Part shown: one piece after another, positions 1 through 7,967 of the stretch | Layout: every line of letters begins with the position of its first letter | Position numbering within the stretch: the stretch's first letter is position 1 | Assembly: GCA_964636385.1 (NCBI GenBank) | Contig: CAZWSC010000078.1 | Location: forward strand, 57,009 to 121,008 | Length of the DNA: 64,000 nucleotides | Origin: CAZWSC01 sp964636385 | Lineage (GTDB): Bacteria; Eisenbacteria; RBG-16-71-46; CAIMUX01 | Reading direction: 5' to 3' | Notes under the pieces: generated by a model | Database searches by the model: none | Told to the model about the DNA's origin: nothing | The model's input: only the letters and a program-made list of their open reading frames with translations | Made by a program: the position numbers and the translations under genes

Positions 1-1790
1 TCGAACTCGACCTGGACCTCACGGACCTGGATCGTGAGTACATGACGGGAAGGGTCATGATCGACCTGGACTGCCTTGCAGACGGCCTCGACCTGATAGC
101 CCTGGACTTCGACGGAGAGTTCGAGATCGGCGCCATCCTGGTTGACGGGGTGGAGTCGGCTTGCTCATGGGATCAGGGCAGCTTGCAGATCGAAATGCCC
201 GAACCGGCGGTACTCGGCGGGTCGCATCGCGTGGAAGTGGAGTACGAAGGACTTCCCGCGGGCCCGCGGTTCAGGTACGACACGTATGCGGATGAGGCCT
301 GGATATGGACCCTCTCCCAGCCGGAGTGGGCCCGCACATGGTGGCCGTGCAAGGACAGGCCCGACGATAAGGCCGACAGCGCCCGCGTCCGCATAACCGT
401 GCCCGACTGGATGACCGCTACATCGGTGGGAACCCTGGAGTCGCTGGACTACCCGGTCCCGGGCGCCGCTGCGTTCACATGGTTCGAGCGCTATCCGATC
501 GCGCCTTACCTGATCTCCGTGACGGCCGGCAACTTCGTCCTGCTTGATGAGATGTACGAGGATCCCGCCGGCTGGTCGCTGCCGCTGCACCACTACGTAT
601 TCGATGACCTGGTGGACAAGGCCAGGGAGGACTTCAACATCGCGCCCGGGGCCATGCGGATCTTCTCCGAGGCGTTCGGTCCGTATCCCTTCCTGGGGCA
701 GAAGTATGGGGTTACTCTGTTCGGTTGGCCCGGGGCCATGGAGCACCAGTGCAACACGTCATACGGTTACAGGCTGGTTGACGGCCGGCACACCTATGAC
801 TGGATCTATGTTCACGAACTGGCGCACATGTGGTGGGGCAACGCTGTCACCTGCGCCACCTGGGCAGACATCTGGCTGAACGAGGGGCTTGCCTCATGGA
901 GCGAGGCATACTGGTGGGAGCAGGTGTACGGACCGGAAGCCTACCGGGAGTATATGACAGGGACCCAGGTCGTCCGGGACCCCAGCGGTCCTCTGTACAA
1001 TCACGAGCGATGGTTTGACGTCAACACCATCTATAACAGGGGGGCATGGGTAGTGCACATGCTGCGGGGCGCCCTCGGGGACAGTCTTTTCTTCCGTGCC
1101 CTTGCGGATTACAGGGAGTTGTACGAGGGATCCTCGGTCACGACAGCACAGTTCCAGGCATCCCTTGAGGCTTCGACCGGGATGAGTCTGGACTGGTTTT
1201 TCGAGTCGTGGGTTCATGGAGTGGACAGGCCGCACTACGAGTTCTCCCACACCTACGAACCGGATGCCGGTCCCGGGTCGGCCGGGCGCCTGAGAATGCG
1301 GCTGGACCAGGTTCAGACATCAGCCGGGCACTTCACCATGCCTGTCACCATTCGCGTGATCGGCCCCGGGGGCGGCGACTTCAGGTTCTGGAACGACCCA
1401 GACAGCAGGGACTTCGTGATCGACCTTCCCGGCCCGCCGGAGGCTGTGATCCTCGACCCTGATGACTGGATCCTGAAGAACGTGAGGACCTCCGGGTATG
1501 GTCTGCCGGTCTTGCGCACCCAGCCGAGTCCGTTCGTGCGGTCGGCGCGTATCACACGTTCAGGCAGGGGAACCGGGCCGACTGAGTGGAGGATTGTCAG
1601 TGTGCATGGAAGAGAGGTCGCGCACGGAGTGACACCAGCCCCTCCGCCGGGAAGCCTTCGAAGCTGGGTCTGGGATGGAAAAGGTCCGGACGGCAGGCGC
1701 CTGCCGTCCGGAGTGTACTTCATCCACACCAGCCTGCCCGTGGATCCTGCAGCTCCGCCCGTCTCAGGCCGGCTGGTCCTGCTGAACTGA
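1..1790 (+). CDS. M1-family zinc aminopeptidase, secreted, with FlgD-like C-terminal domain (5' partial)
   Basis: Gluzincin aminopeptidase that removes N-terminal residues from peptides. The frame is already open at base 3 and reads in family-like sequence before the first ATG (base 42), so the true start lies outside the window. Visible motifs are GAMEHQ (substrate amine/exopeptidase loop), HELAHMWWGN (zinc-binding HExxH) and, 18 residues after the HExxH, the third zinc ligand in WLNEGLASW. The last ~80 residues form a separate beta-rich module with the pattern 'WRIVSVHGREV...WVWDGKGPDGRRLPSGVYF', the FlgD/type-A-sorting-like domain also found on the peptidases at 37892 and 45237. It is therefore probably exported and surface-attached or released. 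It converges with the fumarase genes. Enzyme class is certain; the sorting role is inferred. Confidence 0.93.
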   Translation, partial: ELDLDLTDLDREYMTGRVMIDLDCLADGLDLIALDFDGEFEIGAILVDGVESACSWDQGSLQIEMPEPAVLGGSHRVEVEYEGLPAGPRFRYDTYADEAWIWTLSQPEWARTWWPCKDRPDDKADSARVRITVPDWMTATSVGTLESLDYPVPGAAAFTWFERYPIAPYLISVTAGNFVLLDEMYEDPAGWSLPLHHYVFDDLVDKAREDFNIAPGAMRIFSEAFGPYPFLGQKYGVTLFGWPGAMEHQCNTSYGYRLVDGRHTYDWIYVHELAHMWWGNAVTCATWADIWLNEGLASWSEAYWWEQVYGPEAYREYMTGTQVVRDPSGPLYNHERWFDVNTIYNRGAWVVHMLRGALGDSLFFRALADYRELYEGSSVTTAQFQASLEASTGMSLDWFFESWVHGVDRPHYEFSHTYEPDAGPGSAGRLRMRLDQVQTSAGHFTMPVTIRVIGPGGGDFRFWNDPDSRDFVIDLPGPPEAVILDPDDWILKNVRTSGYGLPVLRTQPSPFVRSARITRSGRGTGPTEWRIVSVHGREVAHGVTPAPPPGSLRSWVWDGKGPDGRRLPSGVYFIHTSLPVDPAAPPVSGRLVLLN

Positions 1791-1798
1791 TCCCGCCT

Positions 1799-1837
1799 GG
1801 TCCACCGCGTCCCCGATTCTCCTGCGGAACGCGGACC
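1799..1837. terminator. possible bidirectional terminator hairpin between convergent genes
   Basis: GGTCC at 1799-1803 pairs with GGACC at 1833-1837, and GCGT/ACGC segments inside extend the stem imperfectly. It lies in the 60-bp gap between the convergent aminopeptidase and fumarase beta genes. There is no T-run on either strand, so this is only a candidate. Confidence 0.3.
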
Positions 1838-1850
1838 GCCGGGGCGCAGA

Positions 1851-2426
1851 TCAGGAGATCTCGCTCAGAAGGCTGTTCAGCTTCTCACCGGATGAGTCCA
1901 GCAGTTCCTTGTGCAGGCTGCGGCCATGGGAGTCCATGGTGACCACGGCGGGGTAGTCCTCCACCTCGAACTCCCAGATCGCCTCGGGGCTGCCGAACTT
2001 CTCGAGGAGATGCACGCCGCGAACGGCGGTGACCCGCTCTGCCAGGACCTGTGCGGCGCCTCCGACGGTGTGCAGGTAGACGCACCCGAACTCCTGGCAG
2101 GCCTGGAGCGTCTTCGCGCCCATACCTCCCTTGCCGATCACGCCGCGGATCCCGTGGTCACGGATCACATCGTACTCGTAGGGTTCTTCACGGCCCGAAG
2201 TGGTGGGTCCCGCCGCCTTCACGACCCAGACCCCCTTCTCCTTAACCACCACCGGCCCGCAGTGGTAGATCATGCCGTTGCTCATGTCGACGGGCGAGGG
2301 ATTGCCGTCGAAGAGGTACTTGTGTACTGCATCGCGGCCTGTGAAGATGAGCCCAGTGATCTCGACGAGGTCACCCACCCTCAGACTGCGGATTGCTTCT
2401 TCGGTAAAAGGCGCTTCCAGACGCAT
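1851..2426 (-). CDS. class I fumarate hydratase, beta (C-terminal) subunit
   Basis: C-terminal half of a class I (iron-sulfur, oxygen-sensitive) fumarase/tartrate dehydratase, which interconverts fumarate and L-malate in the TCA cycle. The protein is 191 residues. It shows the family signatures LRVGDLVEITGLIFTGRDAVHK near the N-terminus, YHCGPVV, AGPTTSGREEPY and IGKGGMG. In many organisms this half is fused to the alpha half; here it is a separate gene 60 bp downstream of it. I chose the ATG at 2426 rather than the longer frame to 2477 because AGGAG lies 8 bases upstream and the family-like sequence begins there. Class I fumarase is firm; fumarate rather than tartrate as substrate is the usual assumption for an unlinked housekeeping copy. 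Confidence 0.93.
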   Translation of the reverse strand: MRLEAPFTEEAIRSLRVGDLVEITGLIFTGRDAVHKYLFDGNPSPVDMSNGMIYHCGPVVVKEKGVWVVKAAGPTTSGREEPYEYDVIRDHGIRGVIGKGGMGAKTLQACQEFGCVYLHTVGGAAQVLAERVTAVRGVHLLEKFGSPEAIWEFEVEDYPAVVTMDSHGRSLHKELLDSSGEKLNSLLSEIS

Positions 2427-2486
2427 GATCGCAACTCCTGTCCTGCCGGCCGCATGTGCCGCCGGCATGTTCGTCAACAGCCCGGG

Positions 2487-3677
2487 CTAGTACAGCCAGC
2501 TCTTGATGGTTCCGTCGGCCCGGAGCTCCGCGCCCTGGCGCCTGAAGGCCCAGCACATGTATGACACACTGACGAAGAACGAGGCCGGCAGCCTGTTGAG
2601 CGCGCCGATCTTGCAGCCCAGCAGAGTGGAAGCGCCGCCGAACCCCATCGGACCGATGCCCAGGGCATTCGCCTTGGTGAAGACCCTCTTCTCCAGCGCC
2701 GCCAGCTCCGGATTCGGGTTTGTGTCATCCAGCGACCTGAGCAGCTGCTCCTTGGATTCCGCATATCCCGTGGCCCTGTCGCCTCCGACGCAGACCCCGA
2801 GGATCCCGGGTCCGCATCCCTTGCCCTGCGCCTGATAGACGGCGTCAAGTATGCACTTCTCCACACCGGCCAGGTCACGGCCGGCGCCGAGTCGCCCGTA
2901 GGGTAAGGAGTACTGGATGCCGCAGTTCTCGCAACCGCCGCCCTTTAGGATCAGGCGGATCTCCAGGCCCGAACGGTTCCACTGCCGGATGTGGTAGACA
3001 GGAGAGCCGGGACCGAGATTGTTGCCCGAGTTCTTTCCTGTGAGGGAATCCACCGAGTTCTGCCTCAGGTAGCCCACCTCTGTTGCCTTTATCACGGCCT
3101 GCTCGGCGGAGCGGCGAAGCATCCCTTCGTCGAATCCGCGGGGCGCCTTGATGTAGAAGAGGATCGACCCCGTGTCCTGGCACAGGGGAAGGCTGTTCGC
3201 CCTGGCCAGGTCGATGTTTTCGTCGATGATCTTCATCGCCCAGATGGCGTTTGAGTCGGGAGCTTCGGAGTCCCGCGCCCTGTTCATCGCGCGCGCAACG
3301 TCATCGGGCAGATCTGCGGACGTCTTGCGCACGATCTCCAGAAACGCCGCGCGAAGGGCGGCGGGTGTCATACCCACAGCAGCGGCCTTTGAGGCTTTCT
3401 TCGCGGGTTTGACAGCCATGGCCCGTGCAGCTGCCTTCCTCGCGGGCGCCTTGGCGGAGGCTTTAACAGCTGGCCTGGTCTTCTTCACGGGTGTCTTCGC
3501 CGCGGGCCTGGCCTTGCCGACAGGCGCCTTCTTCGCGGCTGACGGTCTGGCTGAAGCCTTGACTGCGGCCTTCCTGCCCCCGCTTCGCGCAGCGGAGGGC
3601 CTGGCGGTCTTTTTGCGTGTGGTGGTCTTCTTCGGGGCGGCGCGTCGCCCTGCACTCGACCCAGAGGCTTTTTGCAT
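2487..3677 (-). CDS. class I fumarate hydratase, alpha subunit, with histone-H1-like basic N-terminal tail
   Basis: Catalytic alpha half of a two-subunit class I fumarase. From about residue 103 it matches the family: SLPLCQDTGS, GGGCENCG and GCGPGILGVCVGGD supply the conserved cysteines for the [4Fe-4S] cluster, followed by NPNPELAALE and GIGPMGFGG. Residues 1-102 are unlike any fumarase. They are almost only K, A, R, P, S and T, with KKA/AKKAP/ARKAAAR patterns as in histone-H1-like or AlgP-type DNA-binding tails. ATG 3677 has GAGGGGAG 9 bases upstream; ATG 3686 abuts that site. The internal ATG at 3371, which would give a normal-sized enzyme, has no visible ribosome-binding site, so the tail is probably translated. 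Its function (DNA binding or multimer scaffolding) is unknown. Confidence 0.92.
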   Translation of the reverse strand: MQKASGSSAGRRAAPKKTTTRKKTARPSAARSGGRKAAVKASARPSAAKKAPVGKARPAAKTPVKKTRPAVKASAKAPARKAAARAMAVKPAKKASKAAAVGMTPAALRAAFLEIVRKTSADLPDDVARAMNRARDSEAPDSNAIWAMKIIDENIDLARANSLPLCQDTGSILFYIKAPRGFDEGMLRRSAEQAVIKATEVGYLRQNSVDSLTGKNSGNNLGPGSPVYHIRQWNRSGLEIRLILKGGGCENCGIQYSLPYGRLGAGRDLAGVEKCILDAVYQAQGKGCGPGILGVCVGGDRATGYAESKEQLLRSLDDTNPNPELAALEKRVFTKANALGIGPMGFGGASTLLGCKIGALNRLPASFFVSVSYMCWAFRRQGAELRADGTIKSWLY

Positions 3678-3835
3678 GCCTGTCATCTCCCCTCGCGTTA
3701 TACCGACACTTCGTGGACTGCTGGATCATTGCGGCTGCCGGGCGTAGTGTCAAGCCAGCCTTGTCCGGAGCACCGTGAACCGGCAGGGGTTCGGACAGGC
3801 TTGTTATCCCGGAAAGATTGCGGGGCTCTCTGGAG

Positions 3836-4483
3836 TCAGGCTACGCGGATGCTTCCGTCTTCCTGCGGTGGATCCATGGCTGCGGCTTCACGGACCGGGG
3901 ATCTCACCTCGAGAAGTGTCGGTCCGCCCGCAGACATGGGGAGGTCCAGCCACTGCAGCGTGAGCACGTCTCCAGGGTTGAAGAGCCGGCTGACCGTCCC
4001 CGCCGTGGCTTCATCCAGCCTGAAGAAGATCTCTGCAGATGTCTCCGGGAGGCTGGAGGCCGTCAGCGGCCAGGAGTGGCCGGGATCATCCCCGTCGGTC
4101 ACACTCAGATGCAGACCCCACTGATGCGGCTCGTCCTGGATCAGGCGGCATGGACCCTGGCTGATCATCACGGGGCGGAGTCCGGCCCGGTGTCCCATAA
4201 CTGACCATGCTCTGGCCAGATACGCGGACATGACCATGATCCCCATGACGCAGTTGAAGCCCCCGATGATTACCATCAGGGTCCGGAAGCTGGGAGTGTC
4301 GAGAGGCAGAAACGGCACTGTCTCAAGCCAGCCCGGAAATGACGCCGTGATCGCGAAGTACCCCATTGCCCCGAAGGCGACGGCCAGCACAAGCCCTGTT
4401 GTGGCGATAACCAGGGGGAGGAGCATTCCGGGCGGCTGCAGGGTGATCGAGTCTGTCCTGTGGATGTAGACGGGCGTCCTCAT
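3836..4483 (-). CDS. hypothetical membrane protein with two transmembrane helices
   Basis: Unrecognised protein of about 215 residues. There are two hydrophobic helices: residues ~17-42 (GMLLPLVIATTGLVLAVAFG) and ~60-85 (TLMVIIGGFNCVMGIMVMSA), separated by a short loop. A soluble C-terminal domain of ~120 residues follows, with mixed beta-type sequence and a hydrophilic end. This layout resembles DUF3592-type envelope proteins, but I cannot assign a family. The start is uncertain: ATG 4483 places the first helix near the N-terminus, while an in-frame GTG at 4528 adds 15 residues; neither has a good ribosome-binding site. It lies alone between the fumarase operon and the secreted protein at 4685, on the same strand as both. 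Confidence 0.6.
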   Translation of the reverse strand: MRTPVYIHRTDSITLQPPGMLLPLVIATTGLVLAVAFGAMGYFAITASFPGWLETVPFLPLDTPSFRTLMVIIGGFNCVMGIMVMSAYLARAWSVMGHRAGLRPVMISQGPCRLIQDEPHQWGLHLSVTDGDDPGHSWPLTASSLPETSAEIFFRLDEATAGTVSRLFNPGDVLTLQWLDLPMSAGGPTLLEVRSPVREAAAMDPPQEDGSIRVA

Positions 4484-4684
4484 GGTACTGGGATCGGCAG
4501 GGATCCCGGGGGGCTTGATGCAAAACACCGGCTGGTGTGAAGGCGGCTGCCCGGTTCACAAGGAAGCTCTGGTGGCCGCGCATGAAGACAGAGGACCGCG
4601 TGTCAGGATGTCCGGGTGTCCGTGGCCGGGGAAGTGCGCGGATTGTCGAGAACGGACGCCGGGAGCTGCTGTCGATCACCGGGC

Positions 4685-5761
4685 CTATCTGTAGATCGTC
4701 TTCAGCCTGCTCCATGATGTTTCGACCTGGCTGAACTCGCAGGGCGACGGTATGCAGGAGACTCCCTCTCCCATGAAGACTCCCCCGGCGTCCAGGCACT
4801 CGCCCCACTTCAGCAGTCGGCAATCCAGACCGAGGCAGCAGGCTCCTTCTCCGGGGACGCACGGATTCGGCCAGCAGACAGTGTTGTCCCCATGGTAGAC
4901 GTAACCGAATGCCTCGCAAGTGGCCCTGGTCTGGATGATGCATCGTCCCTGGGGTGTACAGCAGGCACCGGTGATGGTGTGCCCCCCGCAGGGATTGTAA
5001 CCGTCGCGGCCGAAGCCGAGTTTGCCAAGACCTTCGACACGATCGACGACCACCGGGATGGAGTCATCACCAAAAACCGGCCAGCCCTGGCTTGGATGCT
5101 CTGCTATCTCCACGGTATTGCCGGAGTACACATAGCTGGCGAACCACAAAACCTCGTTGATCTGCGAAGTGAGAGGATCGTCGACCCATACGATGCCTAC
5201 GCCGGTGCCGTCTCGCGGCCAGCCGTTGCTCTCGAGGACGAACGGAGCATTCGTTCCCCATGCAAAGGGTTCGACAAGTGGGCTGGAGTACCTCATTCCG
5301 AAGGTCACTGCCATAACCGTGGGCCAGGAGAATCCGTCGAACACGGCAAGCACGTAGTAGACGATTTCGTCCACCTCCCCTGGCGTACCATCGATGCGGG
5401 TTATGGCGTGTTCACAGTCGTAGAGCTCGGCATAACTGCTGTAATCGATTCCGCTGGTGTAGATGAGAGACGGGTTGGCGTGAAGGATGAGCATTCCGCC
5501 TTCGTTGACCCCGCCGGAGGCATGAGGACTCCACGCGCAAAGAGCGATGAGCAGTGAAATGGATAGATCCCGAATCCGTTTGAACCGACAGCAGTCGGAT
5601 GGCCTTCGTTCGGATGGGGTGGTTGTAACGGTTTCCGGCGGGCAGGGCTGCGGTTGGGGGGTACCTGCCCGGTGTCGGGCAGAGAGGCACGGGCCCGCCG
5701 GGTGTCGATACGGTATGACAGAACTGCCGCCCAAGGATGTGGAGTGGTGTTGACTGCGCAA
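4685..5761 (-). CDS. secreted hypothetical protein with cysteine-rich repeats; paralog of the protein at 61782
   Basis: Exported protein of unknown function. A hydrophobic signal segment (LSISLLIALCAWSPHASGG) sits at residues ~67-85, after an unusually long N-terminus. No closer ATG or GTG exists, and TTG 5761 has GGAGAG 5 bases upstream, so I kept the long form. The mature part starts GGMLILHANPS and shares a ~170-residue domain with the protein at 61782: matching blocks are LILHA[ND]P, FxVLAxF, TFG[MI]xY, NGWPxxGxGVGxxW and LGFG. The C-terminus has two copies of a short cysteine repeat, GACC...C...C...G...C...NPC and GACC...C...C...G...C...SPC, probably disulfide-bonded outside the cytoplasm. 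The C-terminal residues (SRLKTIYR) show no sorting domain. Exported status is likely; function unknown. Confidence 0.75.
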   Translation of the reverse strand: MRSQHHSTSLGGSSVIPYRHPAGPCLSARHRAGTPQPQPCPPETVTTTPSERRPSDCCRFKRIRDLSISLLIALCAWSPHASGGVNEGGMLILHANPSLIYTSGIDYSSYAELYDCEHAITRIDGTPGEVDEIVYYVLAVFDGFSWPTVMAVTFGMRYSSPLVEPFAWGTNAPFVLESNGWPRDGTGVGIVWVDDPLTSQINEVLWFASYVYSGNTVEIAEHPSQGWPVFGDDSIPVVVDRVEGLGKLGFGRDGYNPCGGHTITGACCTPQGRCIIQTRATCEAFGYVYHGDNTVCWPNPCVPGEGACCLGLDCRLLKWGECLDAGGVFMGEGVSCIPSPCEFSQVETSWSRLKTIYR

Positions 5762-5865
5762 GGTCTCTCCGATCAGGAAGCGCCCCGGCGATTCCCCGGG
5801 CCAAGCATATCATCCCGTCCGTGACGGAGTACACCCGCGGGGGCCGGCGGTTCAGGGGAGATTCA

Positions 5866-6846
5866 CTACAGCAGTCCGAGAACCTTCCTGACCTCCGCCA
5901 TGGTCTCCCGGGCGATGGCCCGGGCACGCCTTCCGCCCTCCTCCAGAATCTCCTCGACCATGCCGGGGGAGCTTTCGAGGTCGGCGGCCTTCGCCTGGAT
6001 CGGCTCAAGGGTGGCCATCAGGTTCCTGTGCAGCATCTTCTTGCAGTCCACACACCCGATCCCCGCGATGCGGCACTCCCTGTCAACCGTGGCGATCGTC
6101 TCCTCGTCGGAGAAGTTCCGGTGCAGGGTGAAGATATTGCAGATGCCGGGGTCTCCTGGATCGGTCCGGCGCTTCCGGTTCTCATCTGTCATCGCCGGGG
6201 CCAGCTTCTTCCAGACAGAGTCGGAGCCCTCCAGAACCCCGATGTAGTTGTTGAGGGACTTGCTCATCTTGCTTCTGCCGTCCATTCCCATGATCCGCCC
6301 CCCCTCCCTCGGGACAAGCTGTGCGGGCTCGGGGAACACCCCGGCGAAGCGGGCGTTGAACTTCCGGGCAATCTCCCTGGTCAGTTCAATGTGCTGAACC
6401 TGATCCTCACCGACAGGGACCGCCACGGCCTTGTACAGGAGAATGTCGGCTGCCTGAAGCACCGGATAGGTGAAGAGGCCGGCGTTGATATTGTCCTCGT
6501 GCTGGCGGCTCTTCTCCTTGAACTGTGTCATCCTGGAAAGGTCGCCCATGGGGGTGACGGTGTTGAGGATCCAGGCAAGCTCTGTGTGCTCCGGTACGTG
6601 TGACTGAACGAACAGGGTGCATAGCGCGGGGTCCAGGCCGCAGGCAATGTTCACCCTTGCAGCATCCAGGATCCTCTGCTTCATGGACTGAACATCGTAC
6701 TGGATTGTAACGGCATGGTAGTCGACGACGCAGAATATGCACTCATACCGATCGAGGAGTTTAACCCAGTTGCGGATTGCCCCGCAGTAGTTCCCTATGT
6801 GAATGTCGCCACTGGGCTGAATGCCGCTGAAGAGAAAGGGCTTCAC
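5866..6846 (-). CDS. trpS: tryptophanyl-tRNA synthetase
   Basis: Class Ic aminoacyl-tRNA synthetase that charges tRNA-Trp. At 326 residues it is the normal bacterial length. Signature motifs are visible: SGIQPSGDIHIGNYCGA (HIGH-type motif as HIGN), YDVQSMKQRIL, VGEDQVQHIELTREIARKFN and the adenylate-stabilising KMSKS loop in GRSKMSKSLNNYI. The start is GTG with GGGAGG 5 bases upstream. It seems to be a stand-alone gene: the next gene upstream on the same strand (6959) is followed by a strong terminator. Housekeeping function is certain. Confidence 0.97.
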   Translation of the reverse strand: MKPFLFSGIQPSGDIHIGNYCGAIRNWVKLLDRYECIFCVVDYHAVTIQYDVQSMKQRILDAARVNIACGLDPALCTLFVQSHVPEHTELAWILNTVTPMGDLSRMTQFKEKSRQHEDNINAGLFTYPVLQAADILLYKAVAVPVGEDQVQHIELTREIARKFNARFAGVFPEPAQLVPREGGRIMGMDGRSKMSKSLNNYIGVLEGSDSVWKKLAPAMTDENRKRRTDPGDPGICNIFTLHRNFSDEETIATVDRECRIAGIGCVDCKKMLHRNLMATLEPIQAKAADLESSPGMVEEILEEGGRRARAIARETMAEVRKVLGLL

Positions 6847-6908
6847 CTGAACCTCCCGATGCGCCCCCGGCAGCCGTGCATGGCAGGACCGGTGAGCCGG
6901 GGCAGAAA

Positions 6909-6938
6909 GACGGGGAACGGAAAAGCCCGCCCCCCGTC
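6909..6938 (-). terminator. intrinsic terminator after the HTH/basic-tail gene
   Basis: On the minus strand GACGGGG and CCCCGTC form the outer stem. Two G.U pairs and CGG/CCG extend it to about 12 bp around a GCTTTT loop, and TTTCT follows directly. It starts 21 bases past the stop of the gene at 6959 and insulates trpS from it. This is the only hairpin in the window with a recognisable T-rich tail. Confidence 0.65.
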
Positions 6939-6958
6939 ACATGTGTCATTCGATTTGG

Positions 6959-7468
6959 CTAGCGGACGGCAAGTTCGACGAGCTTCGCGATCTTCTCGTA
7001 CCGGCGGAGGCTGATGTTCGGGTTGTACTTCAGAAGGAGTTCCCGAAGATCGGCACAGAATGTCGAGTGGCTTGCCTGGCGAACCACCCTCTTGCTCCGC
7101 TTGCGGGCAACCTTGCGGGGCCTGGACAACCTTGCGACCGGCGCGGCCGCAGCGACCGGCTTGCGAACCGCCTTGCGCGCGACCTTCCTCACGGCCTTCT
7201 TCGCCTTGCGGGCCACCTTGCGTACGGCCTTCTTCCGGGCCGGACCGGCAACCACGATCCTCGCACCCTTGCGCCGGCCACGGCTGATACCGGCCTTCCT
7301 CGCCTTGTTGTTTACTGTGGGGAGCGAGACGCCGTGCTTGTGGGCGATCTCGCGATAGCTGAGCTTGCCTGCCCTGATGTCGGCTATGATCGCCTTTTCC
7401 CGCTTCAGCAGGTCGATCTTTCCGGTACTTCTGGTCCGAGTGGTCCTTCTCGCCTTTGATGCCTTCAT
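6959..7468 (-). CDS. helix-turn-helix DNA-binding protein with H1-like lysine/arginine-rich repeats
   Basis: Small, very basic protein of 169 residues. Residues ~18-55 hold a plausible helix-turn-helix (KAIIADIRAGKLSYREIAHKHGVSLPTV), similar to resolvase/MerR-type or sigma-like HTH segments. Residues ~70-130 are repeats of (K)AVRKVARK with alanine/proline linkers, like bacterial histone-H1-like proteins. The C-terminus is a small folded segment (FCADLRELLLKYNPNISL). It probably binds and compacts DNA or acts as a nucleoid-associated regulator; target unknown. I chose ATG 7468 because AAGGAG lies 8 bases upstream; the longer frame to 7510 adds residues without basic or HTH character. It is the second protein with an H1-like tail within 4 kb, next to topoisomerase VI. 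Confidence 0.8.
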   Translation of the reverse strand: MKASKARRTTRTRSTGKIDLLKREKAIIADIRAGKLSYREIAHKHGVSLPTVNNKARKAGISRGRRKGARIVVAGPARKKAVRKVARKAKKAVRKVARKAVRKPVAAAAPVARLSRPRKVARKRSKRVVRQASHSTFCADLRELLLKYNPNISLRRYEKIAKLVELAVR

Positions 7469-7559
7469 GGCTGTCACTCCTTCCGGTTCCTTGCACGACC
7501 GCGCAACCAAGTCAACTTCTGCATCCTCCAGGGGACTCGGTGTCTCTCCGTCAACCAGG

Positions 7560-7576
7560 TGTCAGCCGGGCTGACA
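7560..7576. promoter_or_regulatory. 17-bp perfect dyad, operator or leader hairpin
   Basis: TGTCAGCC-G-GGCTGACA is a perfect inverted repeat about one base, 92 bp upstream of the ATG of the basic HTH protein and inside its predicted 5' leader. A symmetric 8+1+8 site suits a dimeric repressor. Autoregulation by the neighbouring HTH protein is one possibility but is untested. Confidence 0.45.
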
Positions 7577-7631
7577 GGCGCGCCGTGCCGGTGCCTTCCG
7601 AGGCATGGAGGATGCACACGACATTGGATGC

Positions 7632-7660
7632 AGTATGGAAAGACTCCGCATGTGTGTCAA
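7632..7660 (-). promoter_or_regulatory. sigma-70-type promoter candidate for the HTH/basic-tail gene
   Basis: Minus strand: TTGACA (7655-7660), 17-bp spacer, CATACT (7632-7637). The -35 is perfect and the -10 matches 4 of 6. It would give a leader of about 155 nt containing the 7560-7576 dyad. Confidence 0.45.
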
Positions 7661-7967
7661 CCTGCTTATAACAGATTTCGAGCAATAACCGGCATGGATC
7701 GTGTGCATTGGCGTTGGAAATTGATAATCGAACGTAGTGGTGATGGTGAGCCGGATGTCCCGCATATCGGCCTTGTACTTCACACATGATTCCTGCCCAT
7801 TCGACCGGTACAGGTGTGTGTTGCCTTCGCAGTGTTCGGCAGGTGCGTGGAAGGGTCTGAACCTGCGTTCCGCTCTGCGCATGGAAATGCGATGACACGG
7901 AGGTGCCGTCTGAGTACTCTTCCTGGAATGCCCGGTTGGTCCCGGTGCGGACAGGAGGTGTAGCCTT

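Larger units (their letters stand above)
7469..7967. other. divergent intergenic region between the HTH gene and topoisomerase VI
   Basis: A 499-bp stretch with no convincing gene. It holds a minus-strand promoter candidate (7632-7660) and a perfect 17-bp dyad (7560-7576) for the basic HTH gene, plus the ribosome-binding site GGAGGTG 8 bases before the ATG of top6B. I could not pick out a good plus-strand promoter. The several short ORFs across it lack ribosome-binding sites. Confidence 0.6.
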
